Shown here: positions 26,542-35,089 of the stretch, piece after piece | How positions within the stretch are numbered: position 1 is the stretch's first letter | Layout: the number at the start of each line of letters is the position of its first letter | Source: Hymenobacter monticola | GTDB taxonomy: Bacteria; Bacteroidota; Bacteroidia; Cytophagales; Hymenobacteraceae | Direction of reading: 5' to 3' | DNA length: 64,000 nt | Assembly (NCBI RefSeq): GCF_022811645.1 | Contig: NZ_CP094534.1 | Location: forward strand, 4,216,001-4,280,000 | Translations under genes and position numbers: made by a program | The notes under the pieces: generated by a model | The model's database searches: none | What the model saw: the letters and a program-made list of their open reading frames with translations, nothing else | What the model was told of the DNA's origin: nothing

Positions 26542-27081
26542 CTATTGCGCGGGTAGCACCGGAAACTTCTCAAACAGGGCTTCTACGGCGTCATCAATGC
26601 TCTTGGTGAGCTTGTCGGCCTTGGGGCTGAGCACGCTCTTCACCGAGCCCTGCCAGATGAGTTCCTGGCGGGCGGCATCTACCAGCTCCACGGTGGCGGT
26701 GCCTTCCTCATAGCGGCCCACTACCACGTCCTGGCTCTGCCAGTGGTAGTTGCGCTGGCCAAGGTAAATGGGCGCGTCGCGCAGGGTGGTTTCGCGGGTT
26801 TGCACCTTGTCCTGCGTCACCACGCCGATGTTTACCAATAGGTCGGGCGAGGCGGCGGGCTGGTAGCCGCGCCGCTGCATTTCCCGGCCAATGGCTTGTT
26901 TGAGGGTTTCGATGCCCGTGCCAGGGCCTTGGAAAGCGGCCTCATTGCGGGCCGTCACGTCCATAAAATTATAGGTTTTATAGGCCCGAAAATCAACGTT
27001 GGGGGCTTGTTCAGTATGCTGAACTTGCTCAGCGGCACAGCCCGTTAGGGCCAGCAGGAGCAGTAAGAAGTAAGTTTTCAT
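26542..27081 (-). CDS. DUF4136 lipoprotein
   Basis: 179 aa. Lipoprotein signal peptide with lipobox LTGC (Cys15). The body has the family pattern VDFRAYKTYNFMDVTAR, LKQAIGREMQRRGYQPAASPDLLVNIGVV and the strand-rich end YEEGTATVELVDAARQELIWQGSVKSVLS. Likely anchored to a membrane facing the periplasm; role unknown. First gene of a probable two-gene operon with the 2H ligase-like gene. Confidence 0.88.
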   Translation of the reverse strand: MKTYFLLLLLALTGCAAEQVQHTEQAPNVDFRAYKTYNFMDVTARNEAAFQGPGTGIETLKQAIGREMQRRGYQPAASPDLLVNIGVVTQDKVQTRETTLRDAPIYLGQRNYHWQSQDVVVGRYEEGTATVELVDAARQELIWQGSVKSVLSPKADKLTKSIDDAVEALFEKFPVLPAQ

Positions 27082-27268
27082 GAGTGGCGGAAAGAAGGTG
27101 AGGAGCTTTTCTATACGCTTAAGGTAGGTGAGAGGCTGCGGTGGCGCTTATTGCATATGTGCCCGACAAAGCCATGGTGAAACCATCCAACGCAGGCCCT
27201 TGGCAGGCTAAACCGGCAATGAAAGCTGCGTTTCTGCGTTGCCTGGGCAACCTACGGGCTTTTATCGC

Positions 27269-27276
27269 TACTTTTG
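27269..27276 (+). promoter_or_regulatory. -7 promoter element TACTTTTG before the TPR gene
   Basis: Exact TAnnTTTG, 45 nt before the ATG at 27322. No matching TTG -33 element. Confidence 0.4.
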
Positions 27277-27321
27277 GCGAGTTCCCGGGCCCGGTGCGGC
27301 CCCTCCACGACAGGTATTTTC

Positions 27322-30300
27322 ATGAAGCTATTTCCCCGGCTGGCGCTGGCCGCCACGCTGAGCGCCGCGGCGCCCTACGCGGCCCAGGCCCAGCAAACCC
27401 AGGTTTTTGCCTCCGACGAACGACATTTTCAGGAAGGGTTAGAGCTATTCGACCGCGGGCAGTACGGCGCGGCCCAGGAGGCGTTTCGGCAGTACCTGGC
27501 CATTGAGCCGGTGCACAGCAGCATGGCCGGCCCCAATGCCGGCGACCGCACCGCCGACGCCGAGTACTACTACGCCGTGAGCGGCCTCTACCTCTCGCAC
27601 CCCGACGCCGAGGGCCTGATTCTGGACTTCGCGGCCCGCCACCCGGCGCACCCACGCGCCGCTTCGGCCTATTTCGAATTGGGCAAGTTCTACTTCGACC
27701 AGAAAAACTACGAGTCGGCCATCCGCTACTTCGCCAAGGTAGCGCCCGACAACCTGAGCAACGACCAGCGCGCCGAGTCCGACTTCAAGCTGGGCTACAG
27801 CTATTTTGAGCAAAAGGACTACGAAAAGGCGCGCCTGCTCTTCGACCGCAACAAGCAGGTGCAGAGCCAGTACAAGTACGCCAGCTCCTACTACGCCGGC
27901 TACCTGGGCTACCGCGCCGGCGACTACGCCGCCGCCCGCGCCGACCTGGCCGTGGCCGAGCAAAACGACGCCTACAAGCCCGTGGTGCCGGCCGTGATGA
28001 CCCAGATTTATTACCGCGAAGGCAACTACGACGGCCTCATCAGCTACGCCACCAAGGCGCTGCAAGACACCCCGCCGCCGCAGAACGCCGACGAGATTCA
28101 ACTGCTGCTCGGCGATGCCTACTACCAGAAAGGCCAGTACAAGGAAGCCGCCGAGAACTTCGACAAGTACGCCAGCCTGCACAAGGGCAAGATTGAGCCG
28201 GCGCTGGAGTACAAGATTGGTTTCGCCAACTATAAGATGGGCGACTTCAAGGGCGCTATCGCCAGTCTGCGCAACGTGGCCGTGCGCCGCGACTCGCTAG
28301 GCCAGAATGCCGCCTATCATCTGGGTTTGAGCTACATCCAGACCAATCAGAAGCCCCAGGCCGTGACGGCATTCGACGCCGCCCGCCAAGCCACCTTCGA
28401 CAAAGGCATTGCCGAAAACGCCACCCTCAAGCTGGGCCAGGTGCAGTACGAATTAGGTAACCTGCCCGAGGTTATTGCCGTGCTGCGCGACTTCCGCAAG
28501 AAATTCCCGCGCTCCAAAAACCAGCCGGTAGTGGACGACCTGTTGAGCAACAGCTTCCTGTCTTCGACCGACTACAACCAGGCACTGACCTACCTCGAAA
28601 GCATCGACGACCGCAGCGCCAAGCTCGACGCCACCTACCAGCGCGTGGCCTACTCGCAGGCGGCTACGCTTTACAACAACGGCAACTACGCCGAAGCGCT
28701 GCCCTTGCTGGACAAGTCGCTGAAGTTCCCGTCTGACGATGCCTTGCGCGCCGCCGCCCAGGTGCTGCGCGGCGAAATTTTCAGCGTCGGCCAGAAGTAT
28801 CCCGATGCCATCACGGCTTACGTGGCGGCGGCCCGCTCGGCCCGGCAAGGCGGCGTGAGCCCCGAGGAAAAGGACTTCGAGCAGAAGGCCCGCTATGGCC
28901 TGGGCTACGCTTACTACAACACCAAGCAGTACGACCGCGCCCGTCCGCAGTTCACTGCCTTTTTGAGCGACGCGGCGGCCAAGCCCGACGACCCTAACTA
29001 CTACGACGCCACGCTACGCCTGGCCGACACCTACTACGTGTCGAAAAGCTACCAGCAGGCCCTCGACCTCTACGACAAAGTCATCACCGCCAACGCGGCC
29101 GACAAGGACTACGCCTACTACCAAAAAGGCCGCACGCTGGGCCTGATGGGCCGTCGCGAGGAAGCCAACAGCACCCTGGCCGCCATGCTCAAAGCCAGCC
29201 CCAACTCGCGCTACGCGGAAGAGGCCGTATTCCAGCAGGCGCAGCTCTCGTTCGAGGCCGGCGAGTACCAGCCGGCCGTCACAGGCTTCTCGCGTTTGAT
29301 TGATAACCGCCCCAACAGCCCGCTCATTCCGCAGGCGCTGCAGAAACGCGGCGTGGCCTACGCCAACCTGCAGCAGCAGGAAAAGGCGGTGGCCGACTTC
29401 CAGAAAGTGCTGGCCGACTACCCGCGCAGCGAGGCCGCTTCGCAGGCCATCTACAGCCTGCAGGAAAGCCTCACCGCCCTAGGCCGTACCGAGGAATTTG
29501 ACGCGGCCCTGGCGTCATTCAAGCTGCAAAACCCCGACAGCAAGGCCACCGAAAGCGTGGAATTCGAAGCGGCCAAGTCGCTGTATCTGGCTGAGAAATA
29601 CAAGCCGGCCATCCTGCGCCTGGAGTCGTACTTGAAGCAGTACCCGCAGTCGGCCATGGGACCGGATGCCCGCTTTTTCCTGGCCGATTCGTATGTGAAA
29701 ACCGGCGACCGCCAGCAGGGCCTGACCCGCCTGCGCGATGTAGTGACCGAGGGCAAAAGCGAGTTCGTGAACCGCGCTGTGGGCCGCCTGGCCGACCTCG
29801 AATACGAAAACAAGAACTACGCCGAGGCCGCCAAATACTACGAGCGCCTGCGCGGGGCCAGCACCAACCGCCGCGAGGTGGCCAACGCCACGCTGGGCCA
29901 GATGCGCAGCCTCTACGAAACCGGCGATTATGCTGGCACCCGCCGCGTGGCCGAGGAGCTACGCACCCAGGCCGGCGCTACCGCCAACGCCACCAACGCC
30001 GCCCTGCTCTACCTGGGCAAGGCCAGCTACCGCGCCGAAAACTACGACCAGGCCGCTACCGAGCTGGCTGCCGCCGTGGCCGCCGCCCCCAACGACGTGA
30101 ACGGCGCCGAGGCCCAGTATTTCCTGGCCCAGACGCTGTTCAAGCAAAAGAAGAACGAGGAAGCCATTGCCGCCGCGCTCAAGGTTAATTCCGCTTTCAG
30201 CAGCTACCCCTTGTGGCAGGGCCGCGCTTTCCTGCTGGTGGCTGAGGTATACGCGGCGGAAGGCGACAATTTCCAGGCCCGCGGCACGCTGAACTCGCTT

Positions 30301-30564
30301 ATCGACAACAATTTCCCGGTGGCCGAAGTGGTGGAAGCCGCCAAGCAGCGCCTGAAAACGCTGGGCGCCGACCAGCCCGAAGAAACCGAGCCGGCCAAAC
30401 CCGCGCCCAAAACGCCCGCTAAAGCCCCGGCCAAAACCCCCGCGCCGACCAAGGCCACCACGCCGGCCACTACGCCGGCCCCGGCCAAGGGCAAAACCGC
30501 GGTGCCCCGCACCAACCTGCGCGGCACCACCACGGCCCCGGCCGACACGGCCACCCAGCGCTAA
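27322..30564 (+). CDS. Large tetratricopeptide-repeat protein (secreted/periplasmic)
   Basis: 1080 aa. Signal peptide (MKLFPRLALAATLSAAAPYAAQAQ). Nearly the whole chain is TPR or Sel1-like helical repeats, for example FDRGQYGAAQEAFRQYLAI, KDYEKARLLFDRNKQ, KQYDRARPQFTAFLS, KSYQQALDLYDKVIT and KNYAEAAKYYERLRG. The last ~70 residues are a Pro/Ala/Thr/Lys-rich low-complexity tail. A scaffold role is likely. It begins a run of envelope genes: outer-membrane barrel, HU-SPOR protein, TolQ, TolR and TonB. The in-frame upstream start at 27274 would destroy the signal peptide and is rejected. Confidence 0.9.
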   Translation: MKLFPRLALAATLSAAAPYAAQAQQTQVFASDERHFQEGLELFDRGQYGAAQEAFRQYLAIEPVHSSMAGPNAGDRTADAEYYYAVSGLYLSHPDAEGLILDFAARHPAHPRAASAYFELGKFYFDQKNYESAIRYFAKVAPDNLSNDQRAESDFKLGYSYFEQKDYEKARLLFDRNKQVQSQYKYASSYYAGYLGYRAGDYAAARADLAVAEQNDAYKPVVPAVMTQIYYREGNYDGLISYATKALQDTPPPQNADEIQLLLGDAYYQKGQYKEAAENFDKYASLHKGKIEPALEYKIGFANYKMGDFKGAIASLRNVAVRRDSLGQNAAYHLGLSYIQTNQKPQAVTAFDAARQATFDKGIAENATLKLGQVQYELGNLPEVIAVLRDFRKKFPRSKNQPVVDDLLSNSFLSSTDYNQALTYLESIDDRSAKLDATYQRVAYSQAATLYNNGNYAEALPLLDKSLKFPSDDALRAAAQVLRGEIFSVGQKYPDAITAYVAAARSARQGGVSPEEKDFEQKARYGLGYAYYNTKQYDRARPQFTAFLSDAAAKPDDPNYYDATLRLADTYYVSKSYQQALDLYDKVITANAADKDYAYYQKGRTLGLMGRREEANSTLAAMLKASPNSRYAEEAVFQQAQLSFEAGEYQPAVTGFSRLIDNRPNSPLIPQALQKRGVAYANLQQQEKAVADFQKVLADYPRSEAASQAIYSLQESLTALGRTEEFDAALASFKLQNPDSKATESVEFEAAKSLYLAEKYKPAILRLESYLKQYPQSAMGPDARFFLADSYVKTGDRQQGLTRLRDVVTEGKSEFVNRAVGRLADLEYENKNYAEAAKYYERLRGASTNRREVANATLGQMRSLYETGDYAGTRRVAEELRTQAGATANATNAALLYLGKASYRAENYDQAATELAAAVAAAPNDVNGAEAQYFLAQTLFKQKKNEEAIAAALKVNSAFSSYPLWQGRAFLLVAEVYAAEGDNFQARGTLNSLIDNNFPVAEVVEAAKQRLKTLGADQPEETEPAKPAPKTPAKAPAKTPAPTKATTPATTPAPAKGKTAVPRTNLRGTTTAPADTATQR

Positions 30565-30600
30565 GCCCGGCGTATTTTATCATTGACTAATCATTTGCTG

Positions 30601-32400
30601 ATGAAGCTTTTGTTGACCAACAATAACTTGCCGAAAGCTCCCCGGGGCGCGGGCTGGGCGCTGGCCGCGGCCCTGGTAGCCGGCGCGGCCCCGGCCGCCC
30701 TGGCCCAGCCCACCAAGCCCAAAACCTCGGGCAAGATTGAAGAAGCCGAGATTGAAATCGTGAAAGAGCGGGTGAACCTACTGCCCGAAGCCACCCGCAA
30801 CTTCAGCAAAATTGCCTTGCCCGAACCACCCAGAGTGGAGCGTAAAGTGGCTTATACCTTTCCCGATTTCCGCCTGCCTGCCAACCGCCTCAACCCGTCG
30901 GTGAAGGTGCTCACCATTCGGGCCGAGGAGCCCACGCCCCTCACCGGCAACCTCGTGAAGGTGGGCATCGGCAACTACGGCACGTTCTACGGCCGCGGCT
31001 ACTTCCACAGCACCCGCAACACCGACCACGCCTACGGCCTCGACGTGAAGCACATTAGCTCGATTCAGGGCCCGGTAGACGGGAAGAATTCGCGCATGTC
31101 CGAAACCAGTGCCCACCTCATGGGCGAGATTTACCGGGGCACCGCCGCCTTCGGCGCCAACCTCGACCTGGGGCGCGAGCGGTATAACTTCTACGGGTAT
31201 GAGCGAGCGGCCAACGAGTCCGACCCCCTGAAGCGCCCGCCAACGCCGGAGTCAGGCGACATCAAGCAGGTGTTCAACCGCTTTGCGGCGAAAGCTTACG
31301 CCCACAACCGCGACCCCGAGCAGCAATTGCAGTACGACGCCAGCCTGGGCTACCGCTACTGGAGCGACATTTTTTCGGCCAATGAGAATGACGTGCGCCT
31401 TAATGCCAAAGTGGGCTACGCGCTGGGCGAGTCGAGCCGCATCACCGTAAACGCGGATGCATCGTTTATTTCGGAGAAGGACCTGCCGGTGGCTACGCGT
31501 ACCCAACCGACGCCCACGGCGCAGCAAACCCGCTCCCGCACCTTCGTGCAGGCCACGCCGGCTTACGAGTTCCTGCGCAACAACATCGCCTTTTCGGTGG
31601 GTGCCACGGTGGGCTACTCGTCCGACACGGCCACCAGCGTAAGCAAGGGCGTAATTTACCCGGCCGTGCGCTTGGGTTACACCATCGAGCCCGAGAAATT
31701 TATGGTGTACGCGGGCCTGGGCGGGGCCCTGCAGCGCGTGACGCGCTACGACCTAAGCACCGAAAATCCCTGGCTGAACCGCGGCCTGAACGTGGCCGAC
31801 ACCCACCGCGGCCCCACCATTTACGCCGGTTTCACCTCCACGCCCGCCCGCGGCCTCGAGTTGAACGTAAAGGCTACCTATGCCCGCGACCGCAACCTCT
31901 ACTTCTACGCCAACAGCCCCGTCGACCCAACCAAGTTCGACCTCGTGTATGACCAGAACGCCACGGGCGTGCTCAACATCCACGGCGAGCTGCTGTACAA
32001 CGCGGCCGAAAAATTCCGCCTCGGCACGCGCCTCGACTACAATAAGTACGCGCTCAAGAATCTGCCGCAGCCCTTCCACCGGCCCGAGTTTCAGGGTTCG
32101 GTGTTCGGCACCTACAACGTATTTGAAAAGCTGATGGTGGGCGTGGAAGGCTATTTCTACTCGGCCGGCTACGGCATCAGCTACCGCCCGGCCGCCACGC
32201 CCGGCGCCTTCCGCACGGCAGATTTTTACCGGGCCACCGACCCGATTATCGACCTGAATCTGCGCGCCGATTACCGCATTACGCCAAAAATATCCATCTT
32301 TGTGATGGGTAATAACCTCGCAAACCGCCAATACCAGCGCTTCTACGGCTATCCGGTGAAGCGCATCAACGTTATTGGCGGCGCGAGCTACACCTTCTGA
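30601..32400 (+). CDS. Outer-membrane beta-barrel protein (TonB-dependent-receptor-like, no clear plug)
   Basis: 599 aa with a signal peptide ending AALAQ. After a charged segment of about 70 residues, the sequence alternates amphipathic strands rich in Tyr and Gly and ends in an outer-membrane C-terminal strand (RINVIGGASYTF). It resembles TonB-dependent receptor barrels but I cannot find a plug domain or TonB box, so it may be a porin-like or scaffold barrel. It follows the TPR gene by 36 nt and is probably cotranscribed. TTG 30583 is a less likely start than ATG 30601. Confidence 0.82.
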   Translation: MKLLLTNNNLPKAPRGAGWALAAALVAGAAPAALAQPTKPKTSGKIEEAEIEIVKERVNLLPEATRNFSKIALPEPPRVERKVAYTFPDFRLPANRLNPSVKVLTIRAEEPTPLTGNLVKVGIGNYGTFYGRGYFHSTRNTDHAYGLDVKHISSIQGPVDGKNSRMSETSAHLMGEIYRGTAAFGANLDLGRERYNFYGYERAANESDPLKRPPTPESGDIKQVFNRFAAKAYAHNRDPEQQLQYDASLGYRYWSDIFSANENDVRLNAKVGYALGESSRITVNADASFISEKDLPVATRTQPTPTAQQTRSRTFVQATPAYEFLRNNIAFSVGATVGYSSDTATSVSKGVIYPAVRLGYTIEPEKFMVYAGLGGALQRVTRYDLSTENPWLNRGLNVADTHRGPTIYAGFTSTPARGLELNVKATYARDRNLYFYANSPVDPTKFDLVYDQNATGVLNIHGELLYNAAEKFRLGTRLDYNKYALKNLPQPFHRPEFQGSVFGTYNVFEKLMVGVEGYFYSAGYGISYRPAATPGAFRTADFYRATDPIIDLNLRADYRITPKISIFVMGNNLANRQYQRFYGYPVKRINVIGGASYTF

Positions 32401-32410
32401 GTAATGTTGA

Positions 32411-32489
32411 GTTTTGAATGTTGAGATTTGAGTTTGCTTTTTAAGCTCTGCTGCTCAGTGAATTTAACTCGAAACTCAATATTAAAAAC
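32411..32489 (+). repeat. Imperfect hairpin with C-free first arm (barrel-HU/SPOR gap)
   Basis: Arm 32411-32434 (GTTTTGAATGTTGAGATTTG..., no C) pairs with 32466-32489 (no G except one) with four mismatches in 24 bp; 31-nt loop. Ends 15 nt before the next start codon. Confidence 0.7.
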
Positions 32490-32504
32490 GCAATATTTAT
32501 AAAT

Positions 32505-33743
32505 ATGCACCTTGCCGACCACATCCGCCCCTTGCTCCGCGACCACGACTGCGTGATTATACCGGATTTTGGGGGCCTCGTGGCCGACGCATCTTCGGCG
32601 CGGGCCCAGCCCGGCCGCCAGGCCCTGAGCCCGCCCACCAAGCTGGTGGCCTTCAACCAGGCCCTGACCCGCAACGACGGCTTGCTCGTCGACGCCCTCA
32701 GCCAGCACCTGGGCATGCCCATTTCCCAGGCCCGTGAAGCGGTGCGCGCCGCCGTGGTGAGCCTGAAGAGAGAGCTCGACGAAACCAGCCGCACCGAGCT
32801 GCCCGGCATCGGCATCTTCCGCCGCGCCGCCGGCCGGGGCCTGGTGTTCGAGTACACGGGCACCGACAACTTGCTGGCGTCTGCCTTTGGCCTGCCCGAG
32901 CTGGTTGCCCGGCCCGTGCGCGCGGCCAACGCCCGACCCAAGCATCCGCAGCCGATTTTGCGCGGCGAAGGAGCCCGCCGCTCCCGACTGGCACGCCTGC
33001 TGCCCGGCGGTATCATCGCCATCACCGCAACGCTCTTGATTCTGGCCAACTACCAGTTTCTGCAAAACCGTGGTTTGGTGTCGGCTCAGTGGCAAGCTCA
33101 ATTGCCCAAGGTAGAATGGGGCCAACGTGCCGCGACGCCGGCGTCTGCTATTTCCGAGCCGCAGCTGGCCACGCTGGGCCAGCACAATTTCGGCGGCGAT
33201 AATGCACAGGCAACGGAGGGAATGACGCCCGTAGAAACCGCACCGGCTACTGCGGCTACGTCCGTCGCTACGCCCGTAACAACGCTGCCGGAAGTGCCTG
33301 CTTCAAACACGCCGGCTGCCGTGACGCCCGCAAATGCCACGCCAGCTCCCGCCGAAGCCGTGGCAGCCACCAAGCCCGAAGCACCGGCCACCGCCGAGCC
33401 CACCAAAGTGGCTGCCACGCCTGCTGTGGCCGAAACGCCGACGGCAACCGCCACGGCATCGCCAACTGCCAAAGTCCCCGCGGCCCCGGTTTCAACGACA
33501 ATTAAATACCGCACCGGCCGTTATTACGTCATTGCCGGCGCTTACGGCACCCTGGCCAACGCTGAAAAAGGCCGGAAGGTACTGGCCCGTACCGGGCACA
33601 AAACCCGCATCATTCTGCCGTACCCGGGCAGCCGCCTGTTCCGCCTCACGGCCGCCGACTACCCCGACCTGGCTTCGGCCCAGCGCGAAGCCCAGCGCCT
33701 GCGCATCAGCACGCGCTGCGATTACAACACCCTGAAATTTTAA
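32505..33743 (+). CDS. HU-CCDC81 and SPOR domain protein
   Basis: 412 aa. Residues ~1-125 are the bacterial HU-CCDC81 pair (HLADHIRPLLRDHDCVIIPDFGGLVAD and LPGIGIFRRAAGRGLVFEYTG). One transmembrane helix follows (about 165-187, GGIIAITATLLILANYQFL), then an Ala/Pro/Thr-rich linker and a C-terminal SPOR domain (RYYVIAGAYGTLANAEKGRKVL...CDYNTLKF). SPOR domains bind denuded septal peptidoglycan, so this should be a single-pass inner-membrane protein with a cytoplasmic HU-like part and a periplasmic wall-binding end. It sits 8 nt before tolQ/exbB and probably belongs to one transcription unit. Confidence 0.92.
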   Translation: MHLADHIRPLLRDHDCVIIPDFGGLVADASSARAQPGRQALSPPTKLVAFNQALTRNDGLLVDALSQHLGMPISQAREAVRAAVVSLKRELDETSRTELPGIGIFRRAAGRGLVFEYTGTDNLLASAFGLPELVARPVRAANARPKHPQPILRGEGARRSRLARLLPGGIIAITATLLILANYQFLQNRGLVSAQWQAQLPKVEWGQRAATPASAISEPQLATLGQHNFGGDNAQATEGMTPVETAPATAATSVATPVTTLPEVPASNTPAAVTPANATPAPAEAVAATKPEAPATAEPTKVAATPAVAETPTATATASPTAKVPAAPVSTTIKYRTGRYYVIAGAYGTLANAEKGRKVLARTGHKTRIILPYPGSRLFRLTAADYPDLASAQREAQRLRISTRCDYNTLKF

Positions 33744-33751
33744 TTCCCCGC

Positions 33752-34444
33752 ATGTCCGCATTCCTCCTGCAAGTGGCGCCCGCCGCTGTCGATACCGCCA
33801 CCACTGCCGCCGCCGGCCCCGTTGCCGATACCAGTGTCCCCGTCATCGACCTGTTGCTGCGCGGCGGCTTTATCATGATTCCGCTGGTGGCGTTGTCCAT
33901 CCTCTCGGTCTACATCATCATCGAGCGCTACTTCACCATCCGCCGGGCCGCTGGCGACCCCGATACCTTCATGAACGGCATCCGCTCGCTCATGGTGAAG
34001 GGCGACCTGGCCGGTGCCAAGCTGCTGTGCGCCCAAACGGCCTCGCCGCTGGCCCGCATGGTGGAGAAAGGATTGCGCCGCATCGGCCTGCCGCTGAAGG
34101 AAATCGAAACCAGCGTGGAGAACGTGGGCAAGATAGAAATCGCGCGCCTCGAAAAAAACATCAGCATCCTGGGCATCATCGCCGGCATTGCGCCCATGAT
34201 TGGCTTTGTGGGCACCATCATCGGCGTTATCAAGATTTTCTACTCCATTGCCGCCACCAAGGAGTTCGGCATTCCGCAGGTGGCCGATGGCTTGTATGTG
34301 AAGCTGGTGACCTCGGCCACCGGCCTCATCGTCGGCATTATCGCCCACGTGGGCTACCACTGGCTCAGCATTCTGGTCGAGCGCATGGTGTTCCGCATGG
34401 AAAACTCGGCCATCGAGTTCATGGACATTCTGCAGGACAACTAA
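33752..34444 (+). CDS. MotA/TolQ/ExbB proton channel family protein
   Basis: 230 aa. Three transmembrane segments as in ExbB/TolQ: the first near residues 35-60 (GFIMIPLVALSILSVYIIIERYF), then the pair after the cytoplasmic loop (ISILGIIAGIAPMIGFVGTIIGVIKIFY and LVTSATGLIVGIIAHVGYHWLSIL). It forms the proton-motive-force channel with the ExbD/TolR protein encoded next. Function could be TonB energising or Tol-Pal-like envelope constriction; the TonB protein downstream and the SPOR protein upstream support both. Confidence 0.93.
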   Translation: MSAFLLQVAPAAVDTATTAAAGPVADTSVPVIDLLLRGGFIMIPLVALSILSVYIIIERYFTIRRAAGDPDTFMNGIRSLMVKGDLAGAKLLCAQTASPLARMVEKGLRRIGLPLKEIETSVENVGKIEIARLEKNISILGIIAGIAPMIGFVGTIIGVIKIFYSIAATKEFGIPQVADGLYVKLVTSATGLIVGIIAHVGYHWLSILVERMVFRMENSAIEFMDILQDN

Positions 34445-34446
34445 TT

Positions 34447-34525
34447 GAGTTAAGAGTTAGGAGTGAAGAGTTAAAAGTTGGTTATACACGCCAACTTTTA
34501 ACTCTTCACTCCTAACTCTTAACTC
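34447..34525 (+). repeat. Perfect 35-bp inverted repeat with C-free first arm (exbB-exbD gap)
   Basis: Arm 34447-34481 contains only A, G and T and is exactly complementary to 34491-34525; the loop is 9 nt. The arm is built of variants of a GAGTTAA unit. It occupies most of the 96-nt gap in an operon and has no terminal T run. Best copy of the hairpin class noted at 1682. Confidence 0.95.
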
Positions 34526-34540
34526 ATAACTCATTTAGTT

Positions 34541-34960
34541 ATGAATCTTTCCCGCCGTCATCGCCTTACCTCGCACGTGGAAACGGGGGCCATGAACGAC
34601 ATCATGTTCTTTTTGATGCTGTTCTTCCTGATTGCCTCCACGCTGGTTAACCCCAACGTTATTAAGCTGTTGCTGCCCAATGCTAAATCAAGTAAGCAGG
34701 TAATGAAGCAGCCCATCACCATTTCAGTGGATGCGGCGGGCGTGTACTACGTCAACAAAAAGCCGGTGAACCCGGCCATGGTTGAGCCGGAACTGGTGGC
34801 TTTGGTAGGAACAGCGCCCACCGAGGAGCAGCCTACGGTGGTGTTGCGAGTCGACAACTCCTTGAATGTTCAGAAGTTGGTCGACATTCTGGAAGTAGGC
34901 AACCGCCTCAAGTTGAAAATGGTGATGGCCACGCAGGCCCAGCAGGCCGCCGGCAAATAG
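34541..34960 (+). CDS. ExbD/TolR family protein
   Basis: 139 aa. One N-terminal transmembrane helix with the essential Asp (MNDIMFFLMLFFLIASTLV, Asp20), then a periplasmic domain with the family's strand-helix pattern (ITISVDAAGVYYVNKKPV, PTVVLRVDNSLNVQKLVDILEVGNRLKLKMVMAT). Partner of the ExbB/TolQ protein; the Asp carries the proton path. Start MNLSRRHRLTSHVETGA fits Bacteroidota members. Confidence 0.93.
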   Translation: MNLSRRHRLTSHVETGAMNDIMFFLMLFFLIASTLVNPNVIKLLLPNAKSSKQVMKQPITISVDAAGVYYVNKKPVNPAMVEPELVALVGTAPTEEQPTVVLRVDNSLNVQKLVDILEVGNRLKLKMVMATQAQQAAGK

Positions 34961-34962
34961 TT

Positions 34963-35085
34963 TTTAGGGCATGAGGGTAAGTAGGTATGGGGGAGGAGTT
35001 TGAAGTTCAGCTAACTTTTTTGTGCCTTCGTACTGTTTGGGTCGCAAACTCATGCCCTCATACCCACTTACCCTCATGCCCTAAA
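34963..35085 (+). repeat. Long imperfect hairpin with C-poor first arm (exbD-tonB gap)
   Basis: Arm 34963-35002 (one C) pairs with 35045-35085: about 40 bp with three mismatches and one gap, 42-nt loop. Built of AGGGCATGAGGGTAAGTAGG-like units, different in sequence from the neighbouring copy at 34447 but of the same design. Ends 4 nt before the tonB start codon. Confidence 0.85.
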
Positions 35086-35089
35086 GTTC

